A DNA stretch of 64,000 nucleotides from Gigaspora rosea. Lineage: Eukaryota > Glomeromycota > Glomeromycetes > Diversisporales > Gigasporaceae. Shown piece after piece: positions 11,323 to 22,439 of the stretch (position 1 is its first letter; each line of letters begins with the position of its first letter). The notes beneath the pieces were generated by a model that was given only the letters and a program-made list of their open reading frames with translations, was not told the DNA's origin and did not search any database. The stretch is taken from NCBI GenBank assembly GCA_003550325.1, contig QKWP01000691.1, forward strand, positions 51,474-115,473, read 5' to 3'. The translations under genes and the position numbers were made by a program.

Positions 11323-11667
11323 TATAACCTTAACTAATAATTGAATAATTTGATATATAGCTGCTTATTTAAATTATATAAAGTGTGCTTATTTACAGGT
11401 ATATATGAATTGTAGAAGGCATTTACTTTCAGATTCTTATATTTGGGGGTACTTATTTTTGAAAGAATGCAGTAAGAGCTGCTTATTATACGTGTAATTT
11501 AATAATAATAGAATATATAAAAAATAATTATAATCTAATTAAGAGACAATAGCATAATTTCTTTCAAGATAAATATCAATTTATTTAACAATTTAATCTA
11601 ATAAGCTTTAGTATTAATACTATATTCACAATAGTATTTAGTCTTTAAAAAAAAAATTAAATTATTA
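11323..11667. other. AT-rich intergenic DNA downstream of the kinase gene
   Basis: No gene or mobile element recognised. It probably holds the 3' UTR and polyadenylation region of the minus-strand kinase. Confidence 0.4.
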
Positions 11668-13086
11668 CTATTTACAAATTATAAATAAATAAAATAAATT
11701 TATTGAAGTATACATACTAGAGTTTTCAAGCTCTGTAATATTAAGATTTATTTCAACAGAATCAACATTAGACAAATCTAAAAAAATAATAATTTTAAAA
11801 AAATTAATATATTACAATTTTATATATTAATTGTAAATAAATACCTTCAATTGCCTTTGAAATTAATTTTGTGCTAATAATTTTGCTGGTATAAACTTCA
11901 TCAGGATGTTTTGATATTGGCAATGATTTAATAACTTTATCTGCTTCTAAGAATTGCTTTTTAATTTTATTATTAGCTGAACTAGCTATATTATTATACC
12001 ATTTATTAATTGTTTCATGAACATCATCAGCTCTAGGCCGTTTTTGTGGATCTGAATCCATGCATTTTTCAGCCAATTCAATATAACATTTAGGTGTTTC
12101 AGGAGCAAACTCTGGTCGTAATCCTATGCAAATCTTAGCTGCAAGTTTTGTACCAAATTCATAACCATCAAAAGGTCTTTGTCCACTTGTCATTTCTGCC
12201 ATAATAATACCAAATCCATAAATATCTGCTGCTTGCGTAAACTTCTGCTCGCCTGATAAAACTTCTGGTGCAACATAAGGCATAACTCCATAAATCTCTC
12301 CTTCTAAAACGCCTTCAACTTTGTTTCTAGACTGTCCTAGATCTGTGATATATGATCGTTGGTCAAGCAAAATGTTGCCACTATGAAAATCAGCATGAAT
12401 GTATAGAGCAAAATGGTGAATACGATGTAAATCATATGATATATCTTTAAGCAATTGTAATTTAGTCTGCCATGTAAGGTTGCAGAAATTCTTTTTTAAA
12501 TATTTATTAAGATTCCCATTCTTAGCAAATTGAAATACCATAAAGTATTCCTTTGTTTCTGTATTTTGAGTTATGCCATATATTGCGAGCTCACTATAGT
12601 TTAATTTGCATGTCATAAAACTTTTAAACTTAAGGATTAAAAAATAAATTAGTTCAAACAATTATTGGATCAATTTTTATAGCAATAAATTAACTCACTT
12701 CTTTTAAAACACCAAAATTGTTTTCCTTAGAACCAGTCAACGTCCTGAGTGCAACGATGCTGGAAGGCTCACGTGCTCTTCTGTAGATATCGTTATCACC
12801 ATCATTAATTTCTTCAACTTTCCGTATGCCATCCAACCAGAGTGCTGAATATACAGAGCCAAAACCTCCTTTACCAATTTCTTTAATATTTGATAATCTA
12901 TCAAATGGAATCCATTCAATCGCATCTTCATATGATTTGACTCTAAGTTGGAACATTTTTATGCAATCGTCAATATCCTTATTTCTACTTGTCCACCTTG
13001 TTGCTATGTCAGGGTCGCATGATAGACACCATGCGGGTTGAGTGTTATCTTCATTACAATGTGCACATTTTCCATATTCAGACCTT
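11668..13086 (-). CDS. TKL-family protein kinase with N-terminal Cys-rich motif; catalytic lysine replaced
   Basis: Serine/threonine/tyrosine-kinase-like protein of the family expanded in Glomeromycotina. Proposed exons: 13086-12699, 12628-11845, 11777-11668, with GTGAGT...AG and GTATTT...AG introns that keep frame. Upstream of the kinase fold is a CAHC...WCLSC motif, possibly a small zinc-binding element. Kinase motifs: Gly loop GKGGFGSVYS; VALR where VALK is expected (Lys to Arg at beta3); catalytic loop IHADFHSGN; YITDLG instead of DFG; PYVAPEV; DIYGFGIIMAEM; final RPRADDV. The Asp residues of the HxD and DLG motifs are kept, so it may be an impaired or regulatory kinase. The first exon is not identified: an acceptor (AATTAG) precedes GTCTGAATATGG at 13086, with a stop upstream in frame. 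The last exon is tentative because a GTATGT donor lies inside it. Neighbour: a tandem array immediately upstream. Confidence 0.8.
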
Positions 13087-13135
13087 CTAATTAATATATA
13101 ATTGATTTATTTTGAATCTGCGGTTTTAAACTTCA

Positions 13136-14867
13136 TATCGAATGTAAATTATTTTTATTTACCGACTAAATTAATACGAATGAAATGAATTGTACGTAAT
13201 GGTAAATAAGTAATTATGAACTTGTTTTGCTATTTTTATGTAGTAAAATTATTAAATGTTCTTTATACTCACAGACTAAATTAATGCGAATGAAATGAAT
13301 TGTACGTAATGGTAAATAAGTAATTATGAACTTGTTTTGTGATCTTGTTTGCTGTTTTTATGTAGCAAAATTATTAAATGCTCTTTATACTCACCGACTA
13401 AATTAATGCGAATGAAATGATTTGTACGTAATGGTAAATAAGCATTTATGTTTTGTGAACTTGCTTTACTGTTTTTATGCAGTAAATTTATTAAATGTTC
13501 TTTATACGTACTCGCTGAATGAAATGATTAATGCGAATAAATGATTTGTACGTATTGAAAATAAGTATTCATATTCTTGTTTGTGAACTTGTGCTACTGT
13601 TTTTAATGTAGTAAAATTATTAAACATTCTTTATACTCACTCGCTGAATGAAATGATTAATGCGAATAGAATGATTTGTACGTATTGTCGAATAAGTATT
13701 TATGTTCTAGTTTTGTGAACTTGTCTTACTGTTTTTATGTAGTAAAATTATTAATGTTCTTTATACTTACCGACTAAATTAATGCAAATGAAATGATTTA
13801 TACATAATGGTAAATAAGTATTTATGTTCTTGTTTTGTTATGCTATTTTTATATAGTAAAATTATTAAATGTTCTTTATACTCACTCGCTGAATGAAATG
13901 ATTAATGTGATTGAAATGATTTGTACATAATGGTAAATGAGTATTTATGCTCTTGTTTTGTGATCTTGTTTTACTGTTTTTATATAGTAATGTTATTAAA
14001 TGTTCTTTATACTCACGAACTGAAATGATTAATGTGAATGAAATGATTTCTGTAAAATGGTAATTAGTATTTAAATTCTTGTTTTATGAAATTGTTTTGC
14101 TGTTTTTATGTACGTAGTAAAATTATTAAATGTCTTTATACTCACATGCTGAATGAAATGGTTAATGCGAATGAAATGATTTGTAAGTAATGGTAAATAA
14201 ATATTTATATTATTGTTTTGTGAACTTGTTTTGCTGTTGTTATGTAATAAAATTATTAAATGCTCTTTATACTCACCTACTAAATTAATGTGAATGAAAT
14301 GATTTATATGTAATGTAAATAAGTATCTATTTCTTGTTTGTGAACTTGTTTTTCTGTTTTTATGTAATAAATTATCAAAGCTTCTTTATACTCACTAACT
14401 AAATGCGAATGAAATGATTTGTACGTAATAGTAAATAAGTATTTATGTTTTTGTTTAGGATTGGATCCGGGTAAAAAGTACTATTATATAGTGACCCGAG
14501 ATATATAATAATTTACCCGGTAAGCTGGGTAAACTAATAATACCCGGGTAAAGATTTTCTCGATGGACCCAATCTCTATTCTGGTTTGTAAACTATTTTA
14601 TTGTTTTTATGAGTAAATTTATTAAACACTCATTATACTCACATACTGAATGAAATTTTTAATGCGAATTAAATGATTTGCACGTATGATAAATAAGCAT
14701 TTACGCTTAGTTTGTAATTTTGTTTTGTTTGTTGATTTTGTTTCGTAAACTACTAAATAATTTTTATACTTACGGGCTAAAATAACACAAACAATAAATA
14801 CGTATTTGTGAGCTTAAATTGCTGAAAATAGTACTTACTCTCTAATAATAAAATTGTGTAAGAAATC
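13136..14867. repeat. Tandem array of about 120-bp units with splice-donor-like core
   Basis: About a dozen diverged units run from 13136 to 14455, and further weaker ones follow after a MITE at 14459-14574. Shared plus-strand words are TTTATACTCACCGACTAAAT, GCGAATGAAATGATTTG, TAAATAAGTATTTATG and TTTTTATGTAGTAAAATTAT. On the minus strand, the direction of both flanking genes, each unit contains (C/G)GTGAGTATAAAG, a good match to a 5' splice site. The array lies between the 3' end of the kinase-NACHT gene and the first visible exon of the next kinase, so it may be part of a 5' intron or leader of the latter. Function unknown. Confidence 0.8.
14459..14574. mobile_element. Small foldback MITE inserted in the tandem array
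   Basis: Palindrome-rich insert with GGATTGGATCCGGGTAAA on the left, ATGGACCCAATCTC on the right, and internal ACCCGGGTAA words in both orientations. The array unit is interrupted at TTTTTGTTT and resumes at GGTTTGTAAAC. About 116 bp, no coding sequence. Confidence 0.55.
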
Positions 14868-17800
14868 TTAATTAGATAAACTACAAAAAAAAAATAAATA
14901 AAAAATTGACATACTTATTCATCCATTCAGCAAATTTAGTTTCAGTTTGTTCCACGCCAATTCCATAAAGGTAACAAATGGCAGTTTTCCAAATTCCCAT
15001 TGAATTACCTGCCTCGGCAGACTTCAGATAATATGTAAACGCTTTATGCTTATCGATTTCGACTCCAATTCCTAAATTATAACAATATCCAACTTGATAC
15101 ATTCCGTTAGAATGATTCATATCTGCCGATTTTTGATAATATGTGAAAGCATTATTTTCATCCTTTTCAAGTACAATTCCGTATTCATAACAATAACCAT
15201 GCCAGTATATTTCGTCTGGATCATTATCATAAAGATCCACATATGAGAGATTTGCACCTTTAAAATCTGCGCAAAATAGAGATGAACTTGGGAGCTTTGC
15301 GTATTGAAGATTTGCGTTTTGAAGATTTGCATTTTCAAGATTCGCATTTTGAAAATTCGCATTTTGAAGATCTGCAGATGTGAGATCCGCAGATATGAGA
15401 TTTGCGTTTTGAAAAGATGAATCTTGGAGGATTGCATTTTGAAACTTTGCATTTCGAAAATTCACATTATTTAACTTTGCACTTGCCAATTGGTAATTGT
15501 TAAATATCCCATCACTCAAATCTGCGCCTGAAATACGAATATTGTTTAAATTTGTCGAAAGTGGTATTTTGGCACGTGATAGAATTGTAATGGCATTAGC
15601 GGAAGCAATTTGAATGTTATCATTCATTTTAGAATACTCAATAAAATTTGACAGAGATTGTATGAATTCTGGCATTTGTTGAACTCGTTCAGCCAAAAAT
15701 TCTTGAATTGCGGGTTCTGGTGTAATCGACTGCTTGTTGAGAAGAGTTGTCTGTGACGTATCTTTAAATGAATCTACCAATGCACAACTGATTAAGAAAT
15801 CTCGTAATGATTTATGAAAGAACCAATATTGATTACCGCGTCGAAATAATGGCATGCTAAAACGCAACAAGCGACATTTCTCATCTGTATCTCCTAAAAA
15901 CTTAGCCCAGCCTGAAGCGACCTTCTCATTAGGATCAAAGTTTACAATAACTTCATTATTGTCGGCAAACATTTTAAAAGCAAATTCTTTACTAAATTGC
16001 AGACATTCCTTATAAAAATCATTATTCTTTAAGTGGTCAAATTCTTTTTCTTCATTGGGTCTTAATTGAATTTTTTGCAAGCGATTTTGAGCACGCTCAA
16101 ACCATTTCTTAATAAATTCGTCATACAACATTATACGACTTATCTGAGATGCTATTCCTAGAAGACCTGGTAAAACAGCCAAAGTGATTTTTAATAGTAT
16201 AGGATTGCTCACAAGGTCTTTTACTTGCGGCATATTCTTTATTTGCTGTAAATATGTGTCGGCATTCGATTGTAATGGACTACCTTTCTTCTTAGAATAT
16301 TCAAAATATTTTCTAACATATTGTTCGATTTCGACCTCAGAAAACGGTGTAAGTGTCAGTTCTTGGAGCCCTCTTTCACCATTTTCTTTAGGCCAGAACT
16401 TTTTTTCGTACCCTTCATCCAAGTACTCTGGTCGACAACTGATGATAATTTTTGCATTTTTCCATTCAGAGAACAAATTGCTATCATAACATTGACGTTC
16501 ATGTTCGGCAATCTCATCATAACCATCTAAAATAAATACAAACTTCCTTTCCCGTAATTTATTAATTTCATCTTTAGATAAATTACCCGCTTGTTGTAAA
16601 TAGGCTTCAATAAAATCCTTATTTTGATTTAACAATCCTTTTAATGGTGCTAATGCGATAAATAAAGGAATGGGCTGCGTAATTTCTTGTTGGTTATATT
16701 GATTCCATAGTTGACGAGCAAGATAGTGATTAAACGTCGATTTACCCGTGCCTCCGCTACCTAATAACAACAGTACCCTTTTACGTTTCAAGGTTAAAAG
16801 TTTATTTATTGCCGTTTCCAAAACTTCTTTAGCTTTTAAAGTCAGAAGTTCTTTGGCAGTTTTCTTAAAATCCTCTTTATCATTTTTTTTTGAGGCATTT
16901 TCCAAAATTTTCACGTCCGCTGTGGTAACTAAAGCCAGTTTATTCTCTTTGGATAGTTTACCCTCCAAGACATATGGCCTTTCCAAAAAATTGCAAATTG
17001 CATTTTTTAATACCCTTTCACCTTTTGATGACTCCAAGTACTGATTTATTGTTATTTCCAAAAGCTTCAAAGCTTTCTTATCCTTTAAAGCAAAAAATTG
17101 ATTAACCGCTACGTTCAAGACATTTACATCTTTTAAAGTTAATTGATTTTCTGGCTTAAAAAAACTATTAACTTTATTAATTAGCAATTCTGTTTTTTGA
17201 GAGCACAAAAATGTATTGGCTTCGTTCTCCAGACTTTCCTTATCATCTAAAGTGAGTTTATCCTTTGAGGTCAAAAAATCAGTGACTACTTTTTCCACAT
17301 CACCTTCTTCGTAATTAATTTCATTTTTGTTGAAAATTGGCACACGCCATGTCCCACGAGGCTTGACGTATAGGTCTAAGGCTTCTTTAAATTCATTATC
17401 TTCATTCAGTTCTTTTAAGTATTGATTTTGTAAATCACCTATATGAGCTAACATTTCTCTTCGATCCGTTTCCAACTCAATCTGTTGTGTCCCCTTTAAC
17501 TGTCCTATACCTTTCTCAATCTGATCCTCGTCAAGAATAATTTGGATCAGTGCTTCATGGATAATTTTTGTTTCTGGGCGCTTAGCAGGATCATTATCCC
17601 AGCATTTTTTGTAAAGTTCAATATATGGAGGTGGTGTACCTTCTATTGGATCTTCTCTAATTCCACTGCATATACGAGCACAGATGAGTAATGGTTGTCG
17701 AATTTTTTTGAATGGTGGTATTCCGCTTGAAATTTCCCAAAGAATTACACCAAAACTATAAACGTCAGATTTCTTATTACGCTTATCTTTTCCATCAATA

Positions 17801-18840
17801 AGGCATTGAGGTTCAGTATATTGTAGCACTCCCTTAAGATCCTCAAAATTTGAATTCGAAGTCATTGATACCTCATTTATCTGCTTTGATAATCCAAAAT
17901 CTGCAATTTTTGGCTTTCCTTGATGAATTAAGATATTTTTCGGATGCTAGATTATTAGAGTATTAGTGGATTTATTAATATAAAATACAATAAAACACAT
18001 ATTACTTACAAGATCTTTATGAATAATATTATTATCATGCAAGTATGAAAGTCCGCATGCTATTTCCTTGGCAATAGATAGTTTGTCTGTCCATCGTGTC
18101 TTTTTAGCTTTTAGGTAATTTTGCAAATTACCCCCATCAGCGTATTGTAAAACCATATAATAACGCTTATTGCTATCTATAAATCATCATTAGATAAATA
18201 TTTTTGGCTAAATGATTATTATTTAATGTCACGGATGGTCTTGAAATTTGGAGCTATTTTATATACGATTTTTAAAATTTTTGGGACCTTTTTGTTTTTG
18301 CCGTCTTTTTTTTTTTCGGTTGAGTTAAAATTTAGGGCTAGAGTTACGTATTAATAAAAGAGTATAGGTGGATTTTGGTGGGGCATATATTTTCAAATTG
18401 AGACCCAAAAGTTATAAACACCCGATTTCACGATCATCAGCGACATTTAATACTCAAAAAATTATAAGGATGTATACCCTTTGTGACTCCGTAGAATTTA
18501 ATAATAGCTGGGTTGTCACAAATTTTTAGTATTGTCAGCTAATTATATAAATATGCATAATTTATTATTCTGTAGTAGGATATAGGATGCAATTATAATT
18601 TCAATGGAGACAAAAAAACAATACCTCATTTATAAAATCTTCAATAATTTCTTCGGATTTAAGACATTTAAGACACTTAAGGACAACTACTAATTCACTA
18701 TCTTCCATTTCGTAACTAAAAACCTCTCCAAAACCTCCAGTGCCAATCTTTCTGCGGTTTACAAATTTGCTAAAATCAATATTTACAATAGATCCATTGG
18801 AAATATTTTTTTCGAGCCATTCTGTTTGTGTATTTGCCAT
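14868..18840 (-). CDS. Kinase-NACHT-pentapeptide-Sel1 STAND/NLR-like protein
   Basis: Five exons are proposed: 18840-18625, 18538-18478, 18176-18010, 17946-14915 and 14880-14868. They sum to 3489 nt, exactly 1163 codons, with GT-AG introns (GTATTG, GTATAC, GTAAGT, GTATGT donors). The start is MANTQTEWL at 18840; an ATG further upstream at 18891 is possible. Residues about 25-285 are a TKL-like kinase with intact motifs: GTGGFGEV 33-40, VVVLK with Lys55, HKDLHPKN 145-152, DFG 164-166, SDVYSFGVILWE. Residues about 330-540 are helical with degenerate repeats of the type INxFLxLKDKKxLKLLE. Residues about 540-900 are a NACHT-type NTPase: Walker A GSGGTGKST at 544-552, Walker B FVFILDGYDEI near 617-627, and a winged-helix-type FFHKSLRDFLISC. 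Residues about 950-1050 are pentapeptide repeats A(N/D)LxN. Residues about 1059-1162 are two full Sel1 repeats and a third, partial one. Inferred role: a signal-dependent oligomerising receptor whose output is phosphorylation. Both active centres look intact. Confidence 0.88.
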
Positions 18841-19110
18841 GATTTGACTAACAAACTTGATATGTATAAGTATGTACGTACGTAAGTTCATATGTGCCTT
18901 AAATATGTTTTATGCGTCGATCACTATTCTTTCGTATCATAACAGGCAATGTAATGTTACGTACTGTACATGATTGTATCAACTTTTTTTATCAGATATC
19001 GGTTCGATCATCATCTTTGTGCAGGAGATCTAACGCCAAATATTCTAATCTGTTGTATACCTTTATCTATTTAGAGATATTCAGGTTCATGTGTTTTTGT
19101 GGTGAACTCA
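18841..19110. other. Upstream region of the kinase-NACHT gene
   Basis: Presumed promoter and leader of the minus-strand gene. It contains GTACGTACGTAC words near 18870 and an alternative upstream ATG at 18891. No other gene supported. Confidence 0.35.
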
Positions 19111-19354
19111 TACAAGAGGGTCACCAACATTCCGTATCGGAACACGTCGGAATGCATCGGAATCATGGTCGGCGGGATCGGAATTGATTAATTTTGCCCC
19201 AAAATCATTAAAAAGTTTACTAATGAAATCATATCCATTCATTAAGCAACAAATGCCCAGCTGATTATTTTGCTGTAGAATTTGCTAACCATTAGGGCTA
19301 AACGCCAACCTAGATCTAACGCATCTGACCCAGAAATTTGGTTACCCTCTTGTA
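19111..19354. mobile_element. 244-bp MITE with TACAAGAGGGT ends
   Basis: The left end is TACAAGAGGGTCACCAA and the right end complemented is TACAAGAGGGTAACCAA, so the ends are inverted repeats of at least 17 bp with TA at both outer edges. TCGGAA words are repeated inside the left end. Tc1/mariner-like by end style; non-coding. Confidence 0.65.
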
Positions 19355-19500
19355 GAATAATTTCCCGGTAACTAATAAAATACTTTTTGGGAATATAACA
19401 AAGTAAAAATCACCCAAACACTATTTTTCTCTTCAAAGGAACGTCGATATTCACTAGGCTAAGATAATCAAAAATGGTCAATAACTCCAAGAACTTCACT

Positions 19501-20135
19501 CCTATAAAAAAAGTGGTCCGGGGTGTGGTACGGGTTGTGTCTGGAATCCGGTCGGAGTTGTACGTATAGAGCTGTTGACGGAATATCACGGTAAAAAGTG
19601 GTACGGGGAGGTGACACGTTATGACACGTCATACGTAATGGCACCTTCATTTCACGGAATTATACTGTCGAAGGTGGTACGTGTTGGCTCGTTTCACTAA
19701 GAGCGAAAGATTATATACGATTTTTTTTAAAAAAATTGCGATATCTCATAATTTCACTAATGAAACTGCTCTGGATGTCTTAACAAAAAAAATTCCTTGC
19801 AAAATTTTGATTCATGAGCAGTTGTTAGTTTGTTTATATTGTATTGATTGTTGATATAAATTTATGTAATCTACTTGTATGTATTTTTTTTTTTTTTTAT
19901 CACACGTTAATTCACGTTAATTACCCGGCCAAATCCCGTGCCATTTGGACTAGTAAAGTGTTGCAAAACCCGAGCCATTAACGGTCCATTTTGTACGGGC
20001 ATACGGTCCACCACGGGCAAAAATCCGCGCCAATCCAAACCTCCTACGTACCAAATACGGGTTTGATCCGTGCCACAAAAACCCGTGCCTTTACTCAGCC
20101 AACCCGTATCTTTACGGTCCATTTTTCTTATAGGG
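19501..20135. mobile_element. CCTATAAG-family inverted-repeat element, copy 1
   Basis: Begins CCTATAAAAAAAGTGG and ends CCATTTTTCTTATAGGG. A 4-bp CACT lies on both sides (19497-19500 and 20136-20139). The ends carry GTACGGGTT and CCCGTGCC-type GC-rich words; the middle holds TTGGCTCGTTTCA and GATATCTCATAATTTCACTAATGAA. A second copy with the same words is at 33998-35824. No transposase frame. The 4-bp target duplication does not fit Tc1/mariner or hAT; superfamily not assigned. Confidence 0.78.
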
Positions 20136-20139
20136 CACT

Positions 20140-22439
20140 TAGAAGACAAAATATGCCCACCGTTTATTTGATCATTCTAAATTATACTATAGTGTGAAGA
20201 TAACTGGAAACGCTTTTGTCTATAACTACTTTATTACGCTAGATTTAAATAAACTTTTCTAACTGTTTAATTTGAATGGGTACAAGCTCTTAGTAGTAGT
20301 AGATCCGGGCTTAATGTTTAAATTTTACAGTGTGTTTGGATTTGTCAACCGTAAATTAACAGTTAAAGGGTTTGTTCATATCTTGTACGTAGATTCTTTA
20401 ATAAGCTTGGGTTTATTAGTAATAAATATCACATTTACCCACTTCACGTGTACCTATCTATTCTTTAAATATATGTAATAAAATTTTTTGCATGTATTAT
20501 TAGTTCGTAAGATTCTTTATGAAGTATTTTTTCCGTTTCTAGTACTGTGGTATGAACCAGAATGTATCGACTTTTTACGTACCGCGCATTTATTTTTACA
20601 AATTTTTTATGGGTCTGATGAATTGCACTGATTGTCAAAGACTATGTTTAAACGTTTGTAACGAAAAATTTGATGGTCTTTTCTAATTTAAAATTTTTTT
20701 AGTTTCCATATATGCGTTGATGGTGTAATGAATTAATGCAATTAAGATTATCAAATAATATATTCAAACTTATCTAGATTAGACGAGCTAGAAATTAATT
20801 GGTAAATGTACATGAAATTAATCATTTCAAATTTCAATGAATGTATTCTTTGTCATTTCACAATTTAAGTTGATTTCAAATTGGCCTGTCATAATTAAAT
20901 TTGAATTTTTCAATCGATGAAAAATTAAAACAGATAATATTTTATGATTAAATGATAAAAATTATACGACCAGTAATAACATTAATTCTATTGTAAATGT
21001 TCATTTATAAATAAAAAACGATAAAAAAAATTGGAATTTTACATAAAGAAATTAAAAAAAAAAACATAAATTTGCGTAAATTATAGTTATATTTTAAAAA
21101 AAAACTACTTTATAAATTTAAAAAAAAAATCAATTAATCAATAAAAAAAGTACATGAAAAAAATTCGCGTGATTAAAAAATAACAATTTTTACATTCACC
21201 ACGTAGAACGCACTCACATCGTCTTGTACATAGCAAATTACTTTGGAACCTACCATACTCTTTTTCTGGCAAAGTGTAATATCAGTTTCACTTGAATCAT
21301 CATCCGAATAGATGATTCAATAATTTCCAGGGCTGATATGCTTTTAAACACTCTATTCATGAATGGCGTCATCAGCTATTGTTTACAAAATAAAACTATA
21401 CCATATATAAATCTTTATAATTTCATGTTAAGATCTTAATTATCATTAATTAAAAAATAAAATAAAATTAAAAAGAATAAAATATTAAGCATATCAAAAA
21501 AAAAAAAATTTCACTGGTTTTGCCTTGACCAACGTGATCTTACTTGATGCACAGCACAAGTTATCTTATAAAAATTGTTAATAAAGCAAGATTGCGACAC
21601 TAGGTTATTCTTAGGGGAAATTATATATAAATGCCCAAAAATGAAAATAAATATATTTAATGCCCAAAATGAAAATAATTGAATATAGGGGTCTAAATTT
21701 TGAAAAATTTGGCAACCAAGGGCAAGTTTTTAACATTTATAATAATATAAATGTAATTTTCTTTTGAGGCTGAATATGTTCTTTTTGCCGAAGTTTTAAC
21801 CTATTTTTAAAATAATAAAAAAATGTATAAAAAACCATCTTTTTTTACAATCCCTACCCTATTATAAATATTTGTAATACGTCTATTACTGTATATTGTA
21901 TATTTACTAATTTATTTATTGATGCAAAATTCAAGTGATTGTCTTAAACAATAAATAAAAGACAATGATGACTTGATCACAAACTATGATTTCTTTACAA
22001 TTTTTATAATATTGTAAGCGCATAGCTATTTAGTTTTAGAACTAAGGCAGAGAATATTATTAATATTTAAGAAATACAGATTTTTAAATGTTGAATCTGA
22101 TGCTCGATTTCAACAATTATATCGATTAGATAGAAATTAGAATCAATTATAATTCGATTAACGATTTAATTATCATAAATTGATTCACATCCCTACAATA
22201 TTGGCTGCGAATCAAATCAGTGAAATTAGATAAAAAATTATAATTGATTCTAATTCGATTAACAATTTACATGTATTTGACTTTCAATTAATAAAATATA
22301 TTTATAACCATATTATCTTTTAACACGTTTTATAAGTTTATATGTTCATATATGGAATAACTCGAAACACGGCTAATAATGAATATATGATAGTATATGA
22401 TAAATTTTATTCAAAAGACAAAGTCTTAAGGGAAAATGT
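20140..22439. other. Long AT-rich region without genes
   Basis: No sustained frame. Around 22137-22195 and 22236-22268 there are two copies, partly inverted, of AATCAATTATAATTCGATTA. The first ends at GATTCACATCCCTA, which resembles a hAT-type terminus (TAGGGATGTGAATC), but no partner end was found. A short direct repeat of AATGCCCAAAATGAAAATAA lies at about 21635-21680. Confidence 0.4.

Noticed and set aside
13136-14455. CRISPR-like array
   Set aside because: Units of about 120 bp are similar over their whole length, with no constant-repeat/unique-spacer pattern; this is a eukaryotic tandem repeat.
15117-15452. 111-codon minus frame with periodic MQxFKMxI pattern
   Set aside because: A frame-shifted shadow of the pentapeptide repeats of the kinase-NACHT gene.
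19907-20197. Overlapping 80- and 68-codon frames on both strands
   Set aside because: They lie in the GC-richer right end of the CCTATAAG element; no domain similarity.
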